From an uncultured Gammaproteobacteria bacterium (lineage in GTDB: Bacteria > Pseudomonadota > Gammaproteobacteria > GCA-001735895): a stretch of 64,000 nt of DNA. Of the stretch, positions 26,691 to 33,800 are shown piece after piece. The notes below the pieces were generated by a model. That model was not told where the DNA came from. It worked only from the letters and a program-made list of their open reading frames with translations, and did no database searches. Numbering within the stretch: position 1 is the first letter of the stretch; each line of letters opens with the position of its first letter. The translations under genes and the position numbers were made by a program. The stretch is from the NCBI GenBank assembly GCA_947259485.1, contig CAMYLU010000010.1, positions 62,001 through 126,000 of the forward strand, given 5' to 3'.

Positions 26691-27398
26691 ATGCCTTCTA
26701 TCGAACATGAATTTACCGATCGCGCTGAATTAATCGAGGCCCTGTACCAGGTTTTTACCGCGGACCTGCAACAGGCACTGGATCAACATGCGTCGGCAAC
26801 GTTGCTGCTTTCCGGTGGCTCGACTCCGGCCCCATTTTATCGGCAGCTATCAACAGCCGATTTAAACTGGAGCCAGATCAACGTTGCACTCGTCGACGAG
26901 CGCTGGGTGGATGCGGATAGCGCCGCCAGCAATGAACGCTTGTTGCGCGAAACCATGCTCATCAACAAGGCGCAAAGCGCAAACTTCACGGGCATGAAAA
27001 ACGATCACCGAACCCCGTTTGACGGCGAGGCCGAATGCAACACTCGCTATGCCACTTTACCGTCACCCTGGACGATTTGCCTGCTCGGCATGGGGCCGGA
27101 CGCTCATACTGCTTCGCTGTTTCCGAATGCCGAGGGACTTGGCGCGGCGCTCGATTCTGCTCATTACTGCGCTGGCATTCGCGCTGTTAAATCCGGGGTT
27201 ACCGGCGACAACCTCGAACGCATGACGATGACGCCCTGGAGTATCCTGCAAAGCCGCAGATTGATTTTGTTAATTACCGGGGCTGACAAGTGGGAAGTTT
27301 ACCAGCAGGCACGGGACAACAGTCCCACGGCTGATCGACCAATCGGCCTCATGATCCATCAGCAGCAGACGCCGCTCGAGGTTTACTGGGCCGCCTAG
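26691..27398 (+). CDS. pgl: 6-phosphogluconolactonase
   Basis: This 235-residue protein has the DevB/Pgl signatures LLLSGGSTPAPFYRQL, NVALVDERWV and LLGMGPDAHTASLFPN. It hydrolyses 6-phosphogluconolactone from Zwf to 6-phosphogluconate, the substrate of Edd. It is third in the edd-eda-pgl operon and convergent with the GH17 lipoprotein gene (44 bp between stops). Together with zwf and glk it makes the glucose-to-pyruvate route complete within about 7 kb. Confidence 0.95.
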   Translation: MPSIEHEFTDRAELIEALYQVFTADLQQALDQHASATLLLSGGSTPAPFYRQLSTADLNWSQINVALVDERWVDADSAASNERLLRETMLINKAQSANFTGMKNDHRTPFDGEAECNTRYATLPSPWTICLLGMGPDAHTASLFPNAEGLGAALDSAHYCAGIRAVKSGVTGDNLERMTMTPWSILQSRRLILLITGADKWEVYQQARDNSPTADRPIGLMIHQQQTPLEVYWAA

Positions 27399-27442
27399 AA
27401 CTGGTTCAGGTCAAGCAACGCGGGGCCGAACCGAATCAGGTT

Positions 27443-28456
27443 TTACTGCATGGCCTTCTTGGGACTGCGGTCCGACTTGTAGAGACCCCAGTGCTTTTCC
27501 ATCTTATCCATCGCGTTGGCGCCGTCGAAACCACCCTTCCACTGTTCATCAAAGGATGAAAAGTAAAACGAGATGACCTGATTATCGTTGACCCACTGGT
27601 CGTACTGGTCAAAGAATATTTCCTGCTCGTCCTGACCCACCGCGCCGATGACCAGTACATCCTCATCACTACCATCGCCGTCCACCTTGCTGGTGGCCCA
27701 GCCGGTTTCACAAAAGGCAATCTTGTGGTCGGGGTGATGGCTCTGGATATCGTTATAGGTCTCAACGGTCCAGCCTATTCCGTTCGACAGTTGCTGGCTG
27801 TTCCAAAGTGCATAACCATGTAGGCAGATAAAGTCGAGTTCAGCAGCCACTTTTTGAGATTCAGGCTTGTTCCAGAAATTGTAATCATCGCTGACGGTCA
27901 CCGGTTGCTCGATCGAAGACCGCACATTGCGGATATGGTCGATGACCCAGTCCACATCATCGATCTTGTGCCAGGACCAGTAGACGAATATCTCGTTACC
28001 CACATTCGCGGCGACAACGATCTCGGGAAAGCGGTTGGCCAACTCGATCAAGCGCCCGACCTGTTCATTGTTTTCCTCCACCGACTTGTGGCCATCCAGC
28101 CAGGCACCCAGCATGACACGCATGGGGATGTCATTATCCCGAATGACCTCCAGGATCCTCTCCGACTGCGGGTCCGATCCGTACAGGCGAATCAGGTTCC
28201 AGCGTTGCATCATAATCTGCATGTCTTCGAGGATATTCGCTTTCGAGGTTAATCCCTTGCCCGGTCCTTCGCCATCACGATAGGCTCCGTAGGAAATGCC
28301 GTTGCCGATCCATTTACCATCGATGGTCGGTTGAAAATCTCTTTTAACAAGCGAGGCGCTTGCGACGGAAGCATCTAATTTTGCTGGCGGGACCGAACTG
28401 CATGCAACCAGAAAAATCAGGGCGGCAATAGATAGGTACCTGAAACCCGAGATCAT
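27443..28456 (-). CDS. GH17 beta-1,3-glucanase lipoprotein
   Basis: This 337-residue protein starts with a lipoprotein signal (lipobox LVACS, Cys19) and has GH17 catalytic residues Glu155 in NVGNEIFVYW and Glu250 in AFCETGWATS, then FSSFDEQWKGG. It should be anchored to the outer membrane and cut beta-1,3-glucan at or near the surface, unlike the two cytoplasmic GH17 proteins at 18595 and 19568. It lies 32 bp downstream of a small lipoprotein gene on the same strand. The pair is divergent from a GH16 lipoprotein gene, with a TGCTATATAGCA operator between them, so all three are probably induced together. Confidence 0.9.
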   Translation of the reverse strand: MISGFRYLSIAALIFLVACSSVPPAKLDASVASASLVKRDFQPTIDGKWIGNGISYGAYRDGEGPGKGLTSKANILEDMQIMMQRWNLIRLYGSDPQSERILEVIRDNDIPMRVMLGAWLDGHKSVEENNEQVGRLIELANRFPEIVVAANVGNEIFVYWSWHKIDDVDWVIDHIRNVRSSIEQPVTVSDDYNFWNKPESQKVAAELDFICLHGYALWNSQQLSNGIGWTVETYNDIQSHHPDHKIAFCETGWATSKVDGDGSDEDVLVIGAVGQDEQEIFFDQYDQWVNDNQVISFYFSSFDEQWKGGFDGANAMDKMEKHWGLYKSDRSPKKAMQ

Positions 28457-28488
28457 GAATTTCTCATTCTTTTACCCGATTTTACCGC

Positions 28489-28926
28489 TCAAATTTCAGA
28501 AAGCTTGTTTCCTTTCAGGATGTTATCGGGACCGCCATCTGACGTCTGCGCTTCACCCATGATTTCCAGGGTTACGTAATGCACTTTATCGCCCTTATAG
28601 TAGTAAACGGAGCAACTTGAAACGAAACCATTGGGGAAGGCGATACAGACCTTTCCATTGTTATCTACAGTCCAGGTTCTGAGAGGGTAAGTTCTACCTG
28701 CAAACTTAACATATACCGTGCCGTCCGGAAGAAAGTAGGCACCACTACTAGGAGTAGTGAATACCTGGGTATTCCCGGAGAGATAATCGGTGACCTGCGC
28801 GGGATTCAAACGGGTAGCCCCTTCTGAGATAAGTTGTTTCTCGAGTTTGCTGCCTGCTACGGTACATGCCAGCATTCCAAATGACACTGCGACGATGATT
28901 AAAATTTTCGATACTTTGTGGTTCAT
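28489..28926 (-). CDS. Small uncharacterised lipoprotein (DUF995-like, tentative)
   Basis: This 145-residue protein has a lipoprotein signal with lipobox MLAC (Cys21). The mature part is a compact beta-rich domain (FLPDGTVYVKFAGRTYPLRTWTVDNNGKVC ... SCSVYYYKGDKVHYVT) with two Cys that may pair. The pattern resembles DUF995-type periplasmic proteins, but I am not sure of the family. It lies upstream of, and is probably co-transcribed with, the GH17 lipoprotein, and the shared operator at 29081 is 154 bp upstream of its start. Function unknown; a role in glucan handling is inferred only from position. Confidence 0.65.
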   Translation of the reverse strand: MNHKVSKILIIVAVSFGMLACTVAGSKLEKQLISEGATRLNPAQVTDYLSGNTQVFTTPSSGAYFLPDGTVYVKFAGRTYPLRTWTVDNNGKVCIAFPNGFVSSCSVYYYKGDKVHYVTLEIMGEAQTSDGGPDNILKGNKLSEI

Positions 28927-29080
28927 TGTGTCAGCCCTGTTACTTTTGGGAACAGCGCAAGAAACTGTTCGATTTATTGATATATATAAGCGCTCTCTTA
29001 AGCCTGACCTTGCAAGGGCGCCTATTCTTAATTCAAATAAAACAGGCGTATTTCCTTGACAGCAAATAAGACCTGCTGGA

Positions 29081-29092
29081 TGCTATATAGCA
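29081..29092. promoter_or_regulatory. Putative operator TGCTATATAGCA between GH17 and GH16 lipoprotein genes
   Basis: Exact palindrome in the 399-bp divergent gap 28927-29325. A plus-strand TTGACA (29056-29061) begins 25 bp before it, pointing to the GH16 gene (start 233 bp downstream), but being symmetric it may also control the minus-strand pair. Apart from this site and an AT-rich stretch near 28976-28990, I see nothing else in the gap. Confidence 0.75.
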
Positions 29093-29325
29093 CTAAAGCC
29101 AGGCCCGTGGCAAGAAAAAAATAGGTTTGCAGGATGCCAGATCAGTCTTCGAGTCGGATTAATCACGGCATAAACGTTTTGCTTTGACGCGGTTTTTCAC
29201 TCACTGACATTGATTGCGGGGCGGAGATTACGCCCGGGGTCATAGCGAGAGGCCTTGATCCCTGCTTGCACACCTGGAAAAAATAGCAACCAGTAACAAT
29301 TACAATCTCTCAGGCACCACTTACA

Positions 29326-30993
29326 ATGCAAAATTTAATTACAAACGCCCCTAAACCAGCGATAGCATTGTTGGCAATTTTATTCTTAACAGTTTCCTGC
29401 GCTGGTCTCGATACCACTAAATCAATGCCAACAGCGCCACCTTCTTCATCCTGGGTAAAAGTCTGGAGCGACGAGTTCGATCAAGGTGTCATTGACCCCA
29501 CTAAATGGGAGCACTCGCTCGACTGCACCGACCACGGTAACAACGAGGCGCAGTGTTACACCAACCGCACAGAGAATTCGTTTGTAGATAATAAAGGCAT
29601 TCTTCATATCGTCGCCAGGGAAGAGAAGTTCAGCGGCCCAGCGCATTCGCCTGATCACGGGGAATACGAGGCAACCGACGCCTCGGTGACCAAGTCGTAC
29701 ACTTCGGCACGTTTACGCACCAAAAACCTGTTCGACTTTAAATATGGAAGAGTCGAGGTCCGTGCCAGGCTGGCCGGCGGTCAGGGCATGTGGCCGGCGA
29801 TCTGGATGCTACCGACCGACTGGGTATACGGTGGATGGCCGTCCAGCGGCGAGATCGATATCATGGAGGCGGTCAGCCTCGACACGGCGGGCGCGACAAA
29901 CGAGATACACGGTTCAATGAATTACGGTATGAAATGGCCGCAGTGGTCGGCCCACGGTAGAAACTTTGAGTCCCCCAGAAGTTTTACCCGGGAGTTCCAC
30001 GACTACATGATCGAATGGGAAGCTGACGAAATACGCTGGTTTGTCGACGGCGTGCACTACGCGACACAAAGCTCGGCTAACTGGTTCAACTATATCTGGA
30101 AAGGCCAGGAAAAAGGTTTTAGCGTTGCTAATCCGCGGGCACCCTACGACCAGGAATTTCACCTGCTGCTAAACCTGGCGGTGGGTGGGCACTGGCCCGG
30201 TCAGCCGGACAGGAACTGGGAGAGCGATCGTGAATTCCTGGTCGATTATGTTCGCGTGTATCAGTGCGACTCTGGCAAAAGCGACGGCACGGGATGCGCC
30301 TCGGCGCCCGATGCGCCGGTTGATGCCTCGATCGAAGTCGTCCCGGATGCCGGTGCACCACGGGTTAACCGTTTTCCAATTTTTCGGGACGGTCCGGAAA
30401 CACTTACCTTCAAGGCCGGTGACCGGACAATCACAAATACCCCGGCTATCAACAGCTGGATGAAATCCGCCGGTAATGTCGTAATCACTGCACCGGACAT
30501 TGGCGGCGAGCACGACAAGGTACTGGATGTCAGCTTCTCCGGACCCGGCAATGTTTTCTTCTCTTCTGCCGACATGAGTGATGATGAAGTTTTTGCAAAC
30601 GGCTTCCGCCTGGTCGGTGGCTCCGCCTGGAGCAACCATGGAACGCTCGAGTTCGATCTTTTTATAGAGAGCATTGATGCTGATACCGCGTTAGTGGCCA
30701 AGCTTGATAGCGGCTATCCGGACCTGGGGCAATACGTGATTGAGACCCCGGCCGTTGGAAAATGGACCCATGTTGCAATTCGTGTCTCTGATTTACTCGC
30801 CAATCCACTCGACGGCGGCAAAGGTATAGACCTGGGTAACATCGCGAACCTGGTTGTGATCGAGGCAACGGGCAGTTCTACTGCCCGCATTCGACTCGAT
30901 AATATCTCGCTGTCCTGTGCTGTGAACGAATTTCCCAAGGCATGGCAGTGGGATACCGCGTGCTCGATCGAGCCGGCTCTGGCGACAAACTGA
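29326..30993 (+). CDS. GH16 laminarinase lipoprotein with C-terminal binding-like domain
   Basis: This 555-residue protein has a lipoprotein signal (lipobox TVSC, Cys25). Residues about 42-315 are a GH16 domain with the catalytic motif GEIDIME (Glu176, Asp178, Glu181), the subfamily form typical of beta-1,3(4)-glucanases. Residues about 345-545 form a beta-sandwich resembling a carbohydrate-binding module (TLEFDLFI ... ARIRLDNISLSC). It should be surface-anchored and attack beta-1,3-glucan endo-wise. It is divergent from the GH17 lipoprotein pair and shares the operator region with it. Its stop lies one base from the stop of the convergent arfB-like gene. Confidence 0.92.
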   Translation: MQNLITNAPKPAIALLAILFLTVSCAGLDTTKSMPTAPPSSSWVKVWSDEFDQGVIDPTKWEHSLDCTDHGNNEAQCYTNRTENSFVDNKGILHIVAREEKFSGPAHSPDHGEYEATDASVTKSYTSARLRTKNLFDFKYGRVEVRARLAGGQGMWPAIWMLPTDWVYGGWPSSGEIDIMEAVSLDTAGATNEIHGSMNYGMKWPQWSAHGRNFESPRSFTREFHDYMIEWEADEIRWFVDGVHYATQSSANWFNYIWKGQEKGFSVANPRAPYDQEFHLLLNLAVGGHWPGQPDRNWESDREFLVDYVRVYQCDSGKSDGTGCASAPDAPVDASIEVVPDAGAPRVNRFPIFRDGPETLTFKAGDRTITNTPAINSWMKSAGNVVITAPDIGGEHDKVLDVSFSGPGNVFFSSADMSDDEVFANGFRLVGGSAWSNHGTLEFDLFIESIDADTALVAKLDSGYPDLGQYVIETPAVGKWTHVAIRVSDLLANPLDGGKGIDLGNIANLVVIEATGSSTARIRLDNISLSCAVNEFPKAWQWDTACSIEPALATN

Positions 30994-30994
30994 A

Positions 30995-31414
30995 TTACTG
31001 CTCGGATACCTTGCGACGCAGCAGCTTGGTCTTGCCGCGTTGCGTTTTGCTGTCGAGACGCTTGCGTTGCGAATTTTTAGTTGGTTTAGTCGGCTTTCTT
31101 GCTTTTTGCACTACCGCCACTGTTTTAATCAATTCCTGTAATCGTGCCAGCGCAGCCTGCCGGTTTTTATCCTGGGTGCGATATTGCTGCGCCTTGATAA
31201 TCACGATGCCTTCCTTGCTGATGCGCTGGTCACGCAGTTTTAACAGGCGTTGCTTGTAAAAATCGGGTAGTGATGACGCCCTCACATCAAAGCGAAGATG
31301 AATCGCCGAAGCAACCTTGTTTACATTCTGCCCTCCCGCACCCTGGGCCCGGATTGCAGACAGTTCAATTTCGTCGTCGGGGATGGAAACATTACGCGAG
31401 ATTTGCAGCACCAA
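30995..31414 (-). CDS. arfB: ArfB/YaeJ-type ribosome rescue peptidyl-tRNA hydrolase
   Basis: This 139-residue protein has the GGQ motif in GAGGQNVNKVASAIHLRF, the class-I release-factor catalytic loop, and a Lys/Arg-rich C-terminal tail (KRLDSKTQRGKTKLLRRKV) that inserts into the mRNA channel in ArfB. It releases peptides from ribosomes stalled without a stop codon. The start is non-ATG: TTG 31414 or GTG 31411 both give the family N-terminus LQISRN. It is a housekeeping gene standing between the two GH16 genes, which suggests the glucan locus grew around it. Confidence 0.9.
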   Translation of the reverse strand: MVLQISRNVSIPDDEIELSAIRAQGAGGQNVNKVASAIHLRFDVRASSLPDFYKQRLLKLRDQRISKEGIVIIKAQQYRTQDKNRQAALARLQELIKTVAVVQKARKPTKPTKNSQRKRLDSKTQRGKTKLLRRKVSEQ

Positions 31415-31537
31415 CGAATTATCCCAAAATTACAGGTTGGATAATAGAGCCCGGCACGGCAGGCGAGATCCTGTGCTTAATCAATTTAACCTCATCCGTT
31501 CAAAGTAGCTTGCCAGGTAAACGGGTATCGAGTAATC

Positions 31538-31549
31538 TGCTATATAGCA
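31538..31549. promoter_or_regulatory. Putative operator TGCTATATAGCA upstream of second GH16 gene
   Basis: Exact palindrome, extended here to 14 bp (CTGCTATATAGCAG). It lies 70 bp upstream of the GH16 start codon, the closest of the four copies to its gene. A TTGCCA hexamer (31510-31515) starts 28 bp before it, as at the other copies. Confidence 0.78.
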
Positions 31550-31619
31550 GAATTTAACACAAGCTAGTGGCTTCAATCCAAATCGAAGAGTGTAGGCCTG
31601 GTTTCAGGTCATAAAATAA

Positions 31620-33209
31620 ATGTATCCAGTTTCATCAAGAACGCGTTTACGAGCACAATCCTCTGGCAGGACAATTACCCGCTGCGTCCTTGTGGCTGCG
31701 TTTGCGCTCGGCAATTTCACCCTGCCTGCTCAGGCGGGATGGGAAATGCAGTGGATCGACTCGTTCGACGGCACCGGTGTCGACTGGAACAACTGGACCG
31801 CGCAAACCGAGGCGAACTACAATGCCGAGGTGCAGTGCTATACCGCCGACGACAGCTCTGCAAACAGAAACTATGACGTTTCCGGCGGTACCCTGACTAT
31901 TGTTGCCCGGCGCCAGCTGATCAATTGCCCTGGCCTGCCCGAAATCAGGGACTGGAGCTCGGGCAGACTGAACAGCAAGGACAAGCGCGAATTCCAGTAC
32001 GGTCGCCTCGAATCGAGGATCAGGATCCTCGACACCGGGGGAGGTTCCTGGCCGGCCTTCTGGATGCTCGAAAACCGGATTGCAGAACAGCCCATTGCCA
32101 ATGACAACGACTTTAGTAACTGGCCTGCGCCCGGCGCCGGCGAAATCGACGTCTGGGAATGGTTTTCCAACGACGCCAATCGCTACATCACCAATTTTTA
32201 CAATGCCAGCCCCGGCTGCACCAGCGGCAACGATGTTCGTTATACCTATCCCAACGGCGTACTTGACGTACAGAACTGGCACGATTACGCAATCGAATGG
32301 GACGCAGACGTGGCGCGCTTTTATATTGACGACATCCTGGTGCGAACCCAGAGTCTTTTCAGCTGCGGACAGTACGAGGAGCCGATGTTCGTGTTGCTCA
32401 ACGTCGCCATCGGTGGAACCCTTGGCGGCCTTGTCGATCCAACCCTGACCCAGGCCCGGATGGAAGTCGACTACGTTGCCCATTGCAGTCCGACAAATTC
32501 CAACACTGCGACTCGATGCAACCAGAGCACTCCCGGTATTGTCTCGGATTTGATCATTTTCGAAACTGCCGAAAGAACAGACTGGGTCGCCTGGGATAGC
32601 GCTGGCGGCACCATGCCGGCGGTGGTCATCGACGGCGATATGACCTATGCCGAGGCGATGGAATTCAACATCATCGGCAGCACGGTAACGGGATTTACCA
32701 CCCGGGCACCATTTGCTGTTGGTGGAATACCCTATGACGCCTCCGCAATCGTCACCACCGGCACGCTGGAATTCGACCTGAAGATGACTACCCCGCCAAC
32801 GGCCGGTGCCTCCGACTGGAAACTTAAGGTTGAGAGCGCAGGGGATCCCGCACAAAGTACAGAGGTTAGCCTGACGACGAGCATCGAAGGCCATGCCGCG
32901 CCAGTGCAGGATCAATGGCAGCACTACAGTTTTAACCTGTCCGACCTGGATACCCAGACCCTGGATTTAAGCGCAATCGATGTGGTGCTGGTGTTTCCTG
33001 AATTTGGAACCGGTGACGGTGCGGTTTTTCGACTTGATAACGTCAAGATCCTGAAAAACGGGTCTCAAAATACGACCAATACCACCAACACGACCAACGT
33101 AAGTTCAGGCGGCTCTTCTAGCAGCGGAGGCAGTGTCGGTCTTTTGTTAATTTTATTTTTAAGCGGTTTGACCGCCGTCAAAAGTTTCTCAGGAAATCGA
33201 TGTCACTAA
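31620..33209 (+). CDS. Secreted GH16 beta-glucanase with GlyGly-CTERM-like tail
   Basis: This 529-residue protein has a Sec signal peptide ending LPAQA (about residue 39). The GH16 domain (about 41-290) has the motif GEIDVWE (Glu175, Asp177, Glu180). A second beta-sandwich domain (about 310-480) ends RLDNVKIL and resembles the C-terminal domain of the first GH16. After an Asn/Thr-rich linker, the last ~35 residues are a Ser/Gly-rich segment (SSGGSSSSGGSVG), a hydrophobic helix and a short basic end, the pattern of GlyGly-CTERM sorting signals processed by rhombosortase. So it may be transiently membrane-bound and then released or surface-attached. Controlled probably through the operator at 31538. 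Confidence 0.9.
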   Translation: MYPVSSRTRLRAQSSGRTITRCVLVAAFALGNFTLPAQAGWEMQWIDSFDGTGVDWNNWTAQTEANYNAEVQCYTADDSSANRNYDVSGGTLTIVARRQLINCPGLPEIRDWSSGRLNSKDKREFQYGRLESRIRILDTGGGSWPAFWMLENRIAEQPIANDNDFSNWPAPGAGEIDVWEWFSNDANRYITNFYNASPGCTSGNDVRYTYPNGVLDVQNWHDYAIEWDADVARFYIDDILVRTQSLFSCGQYEEPMFVLLNVAIGGTLGGLVDPTLTQARMEVDYVAHCSPTNSNTATRCNQSTPGIVSDLIIFETAERTDWVAWDSAGGTMPAVVIDGDMTYAEAMEFNIIGSTVTGFTTRAPFAVGGIPYDASAIVTTGTLEFDLKMTTPPTAGASDWKLKVESAGDPAQSTEVSLTTSIEGHAAPVQDQWQHYSFNLSDLDTQTLDLSAIDVVLVFPEFGTGDGAVFRLDNVKILKNGSQNTTNTTNTTNVSSGGSSSSGGSVGLLLILFLSGLTAVKSFSGNRCH

Positions 33210-33378
33210 GATCCAAAACACTTGCCTCTACCAGGGACAGGTTGCCATGCTCCTCGAGGACTTTGGGCAGTGCTTCAAGCGAGCGCACAATTGCCCTGAC
33301 CTGCTGCCCGCGATTCAGCAACTGATCTACCAGCTGCCGTCTGGTCACAACGCTTGCGCCAACCGCCGGGGCCGTCAT
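33178..33378 (-). pseudogene. Remnant of an NAD(P)-binding (NmrA/SDR-type) protein
   Basis: The 66-residue frame reads VGASVVTRRQLVDQLLNRGQQVRAIVRS, recognisable as the start of an NAD(P)-binding Rossmann domain (usual form IGATGGTGRQLVEQLL). The glycine-rich loop is degraded and the frame stops after about 60 residues, where such proteins run to 200 or more. It overlaps the end of the GH16 gene by 32 bp on the opposite strand. I read it as a decaying gene fragment. Confidence 0.5.
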
Positions 33379-33431
33379 TAACTCCCTCGCCCGGAAATAA
33401 ACGGATTCAGTTAATGCCCGGCACTGCCGAC

Positions 33432-33638
33432 TTAATCGGTTCTGTTTTGTCTGTGTACGCGAAGCGACAAGGTTCTTTGGTGATGCGCATCCAGTTTCGC
33501 GTTCAGCCAGAGTTTCAAATGCTTCAGGCGCCTCGAGAAATGTTGCAGGCTCGAGGTCGCCACGATGTCTGGGCGACGTTCAATGCCGGCTTCGATTTTG
33601 CCATCGTTTTTAATGTCTAATGCACTATCCTGTTCCAT
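33432..33638 (-). CDS. Possible small protein of unknown function (68 residues)
   Basis: The frame starts with ATG preceded by AAAGG at good distance and ends in a basic stretch (LRVHRQNRTD). I recognise no family. It lies in a 590-bp stretch (33210-33800) otherwise holding only the NAD-binding remnant, and may itself be a fragment. Nothing else was seen in that stretch. Confidence 0.25.
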   Translation of the reverse strand: MEQDSALDIKNDGKIEAGIERRPDIVATSSLQHFSRRLKHLKLWLNAKLDAHHQRTLSLRVHRQNRTD

Positions 33639-33800
33639 GATTCAGCCTTTAACTTGTTGTTCAAAAGAATTTATTGAGAAGTAGGCTAGCAGGTTTTTTG
33701 TGCAGTGCAACATTATTAATGGGAAATATTTACACCCGCTTTTATGGTGCGATTTCAGCGCTCTAAAATCAAAACTGAACTTCGGACCAACGCGTGTTAC

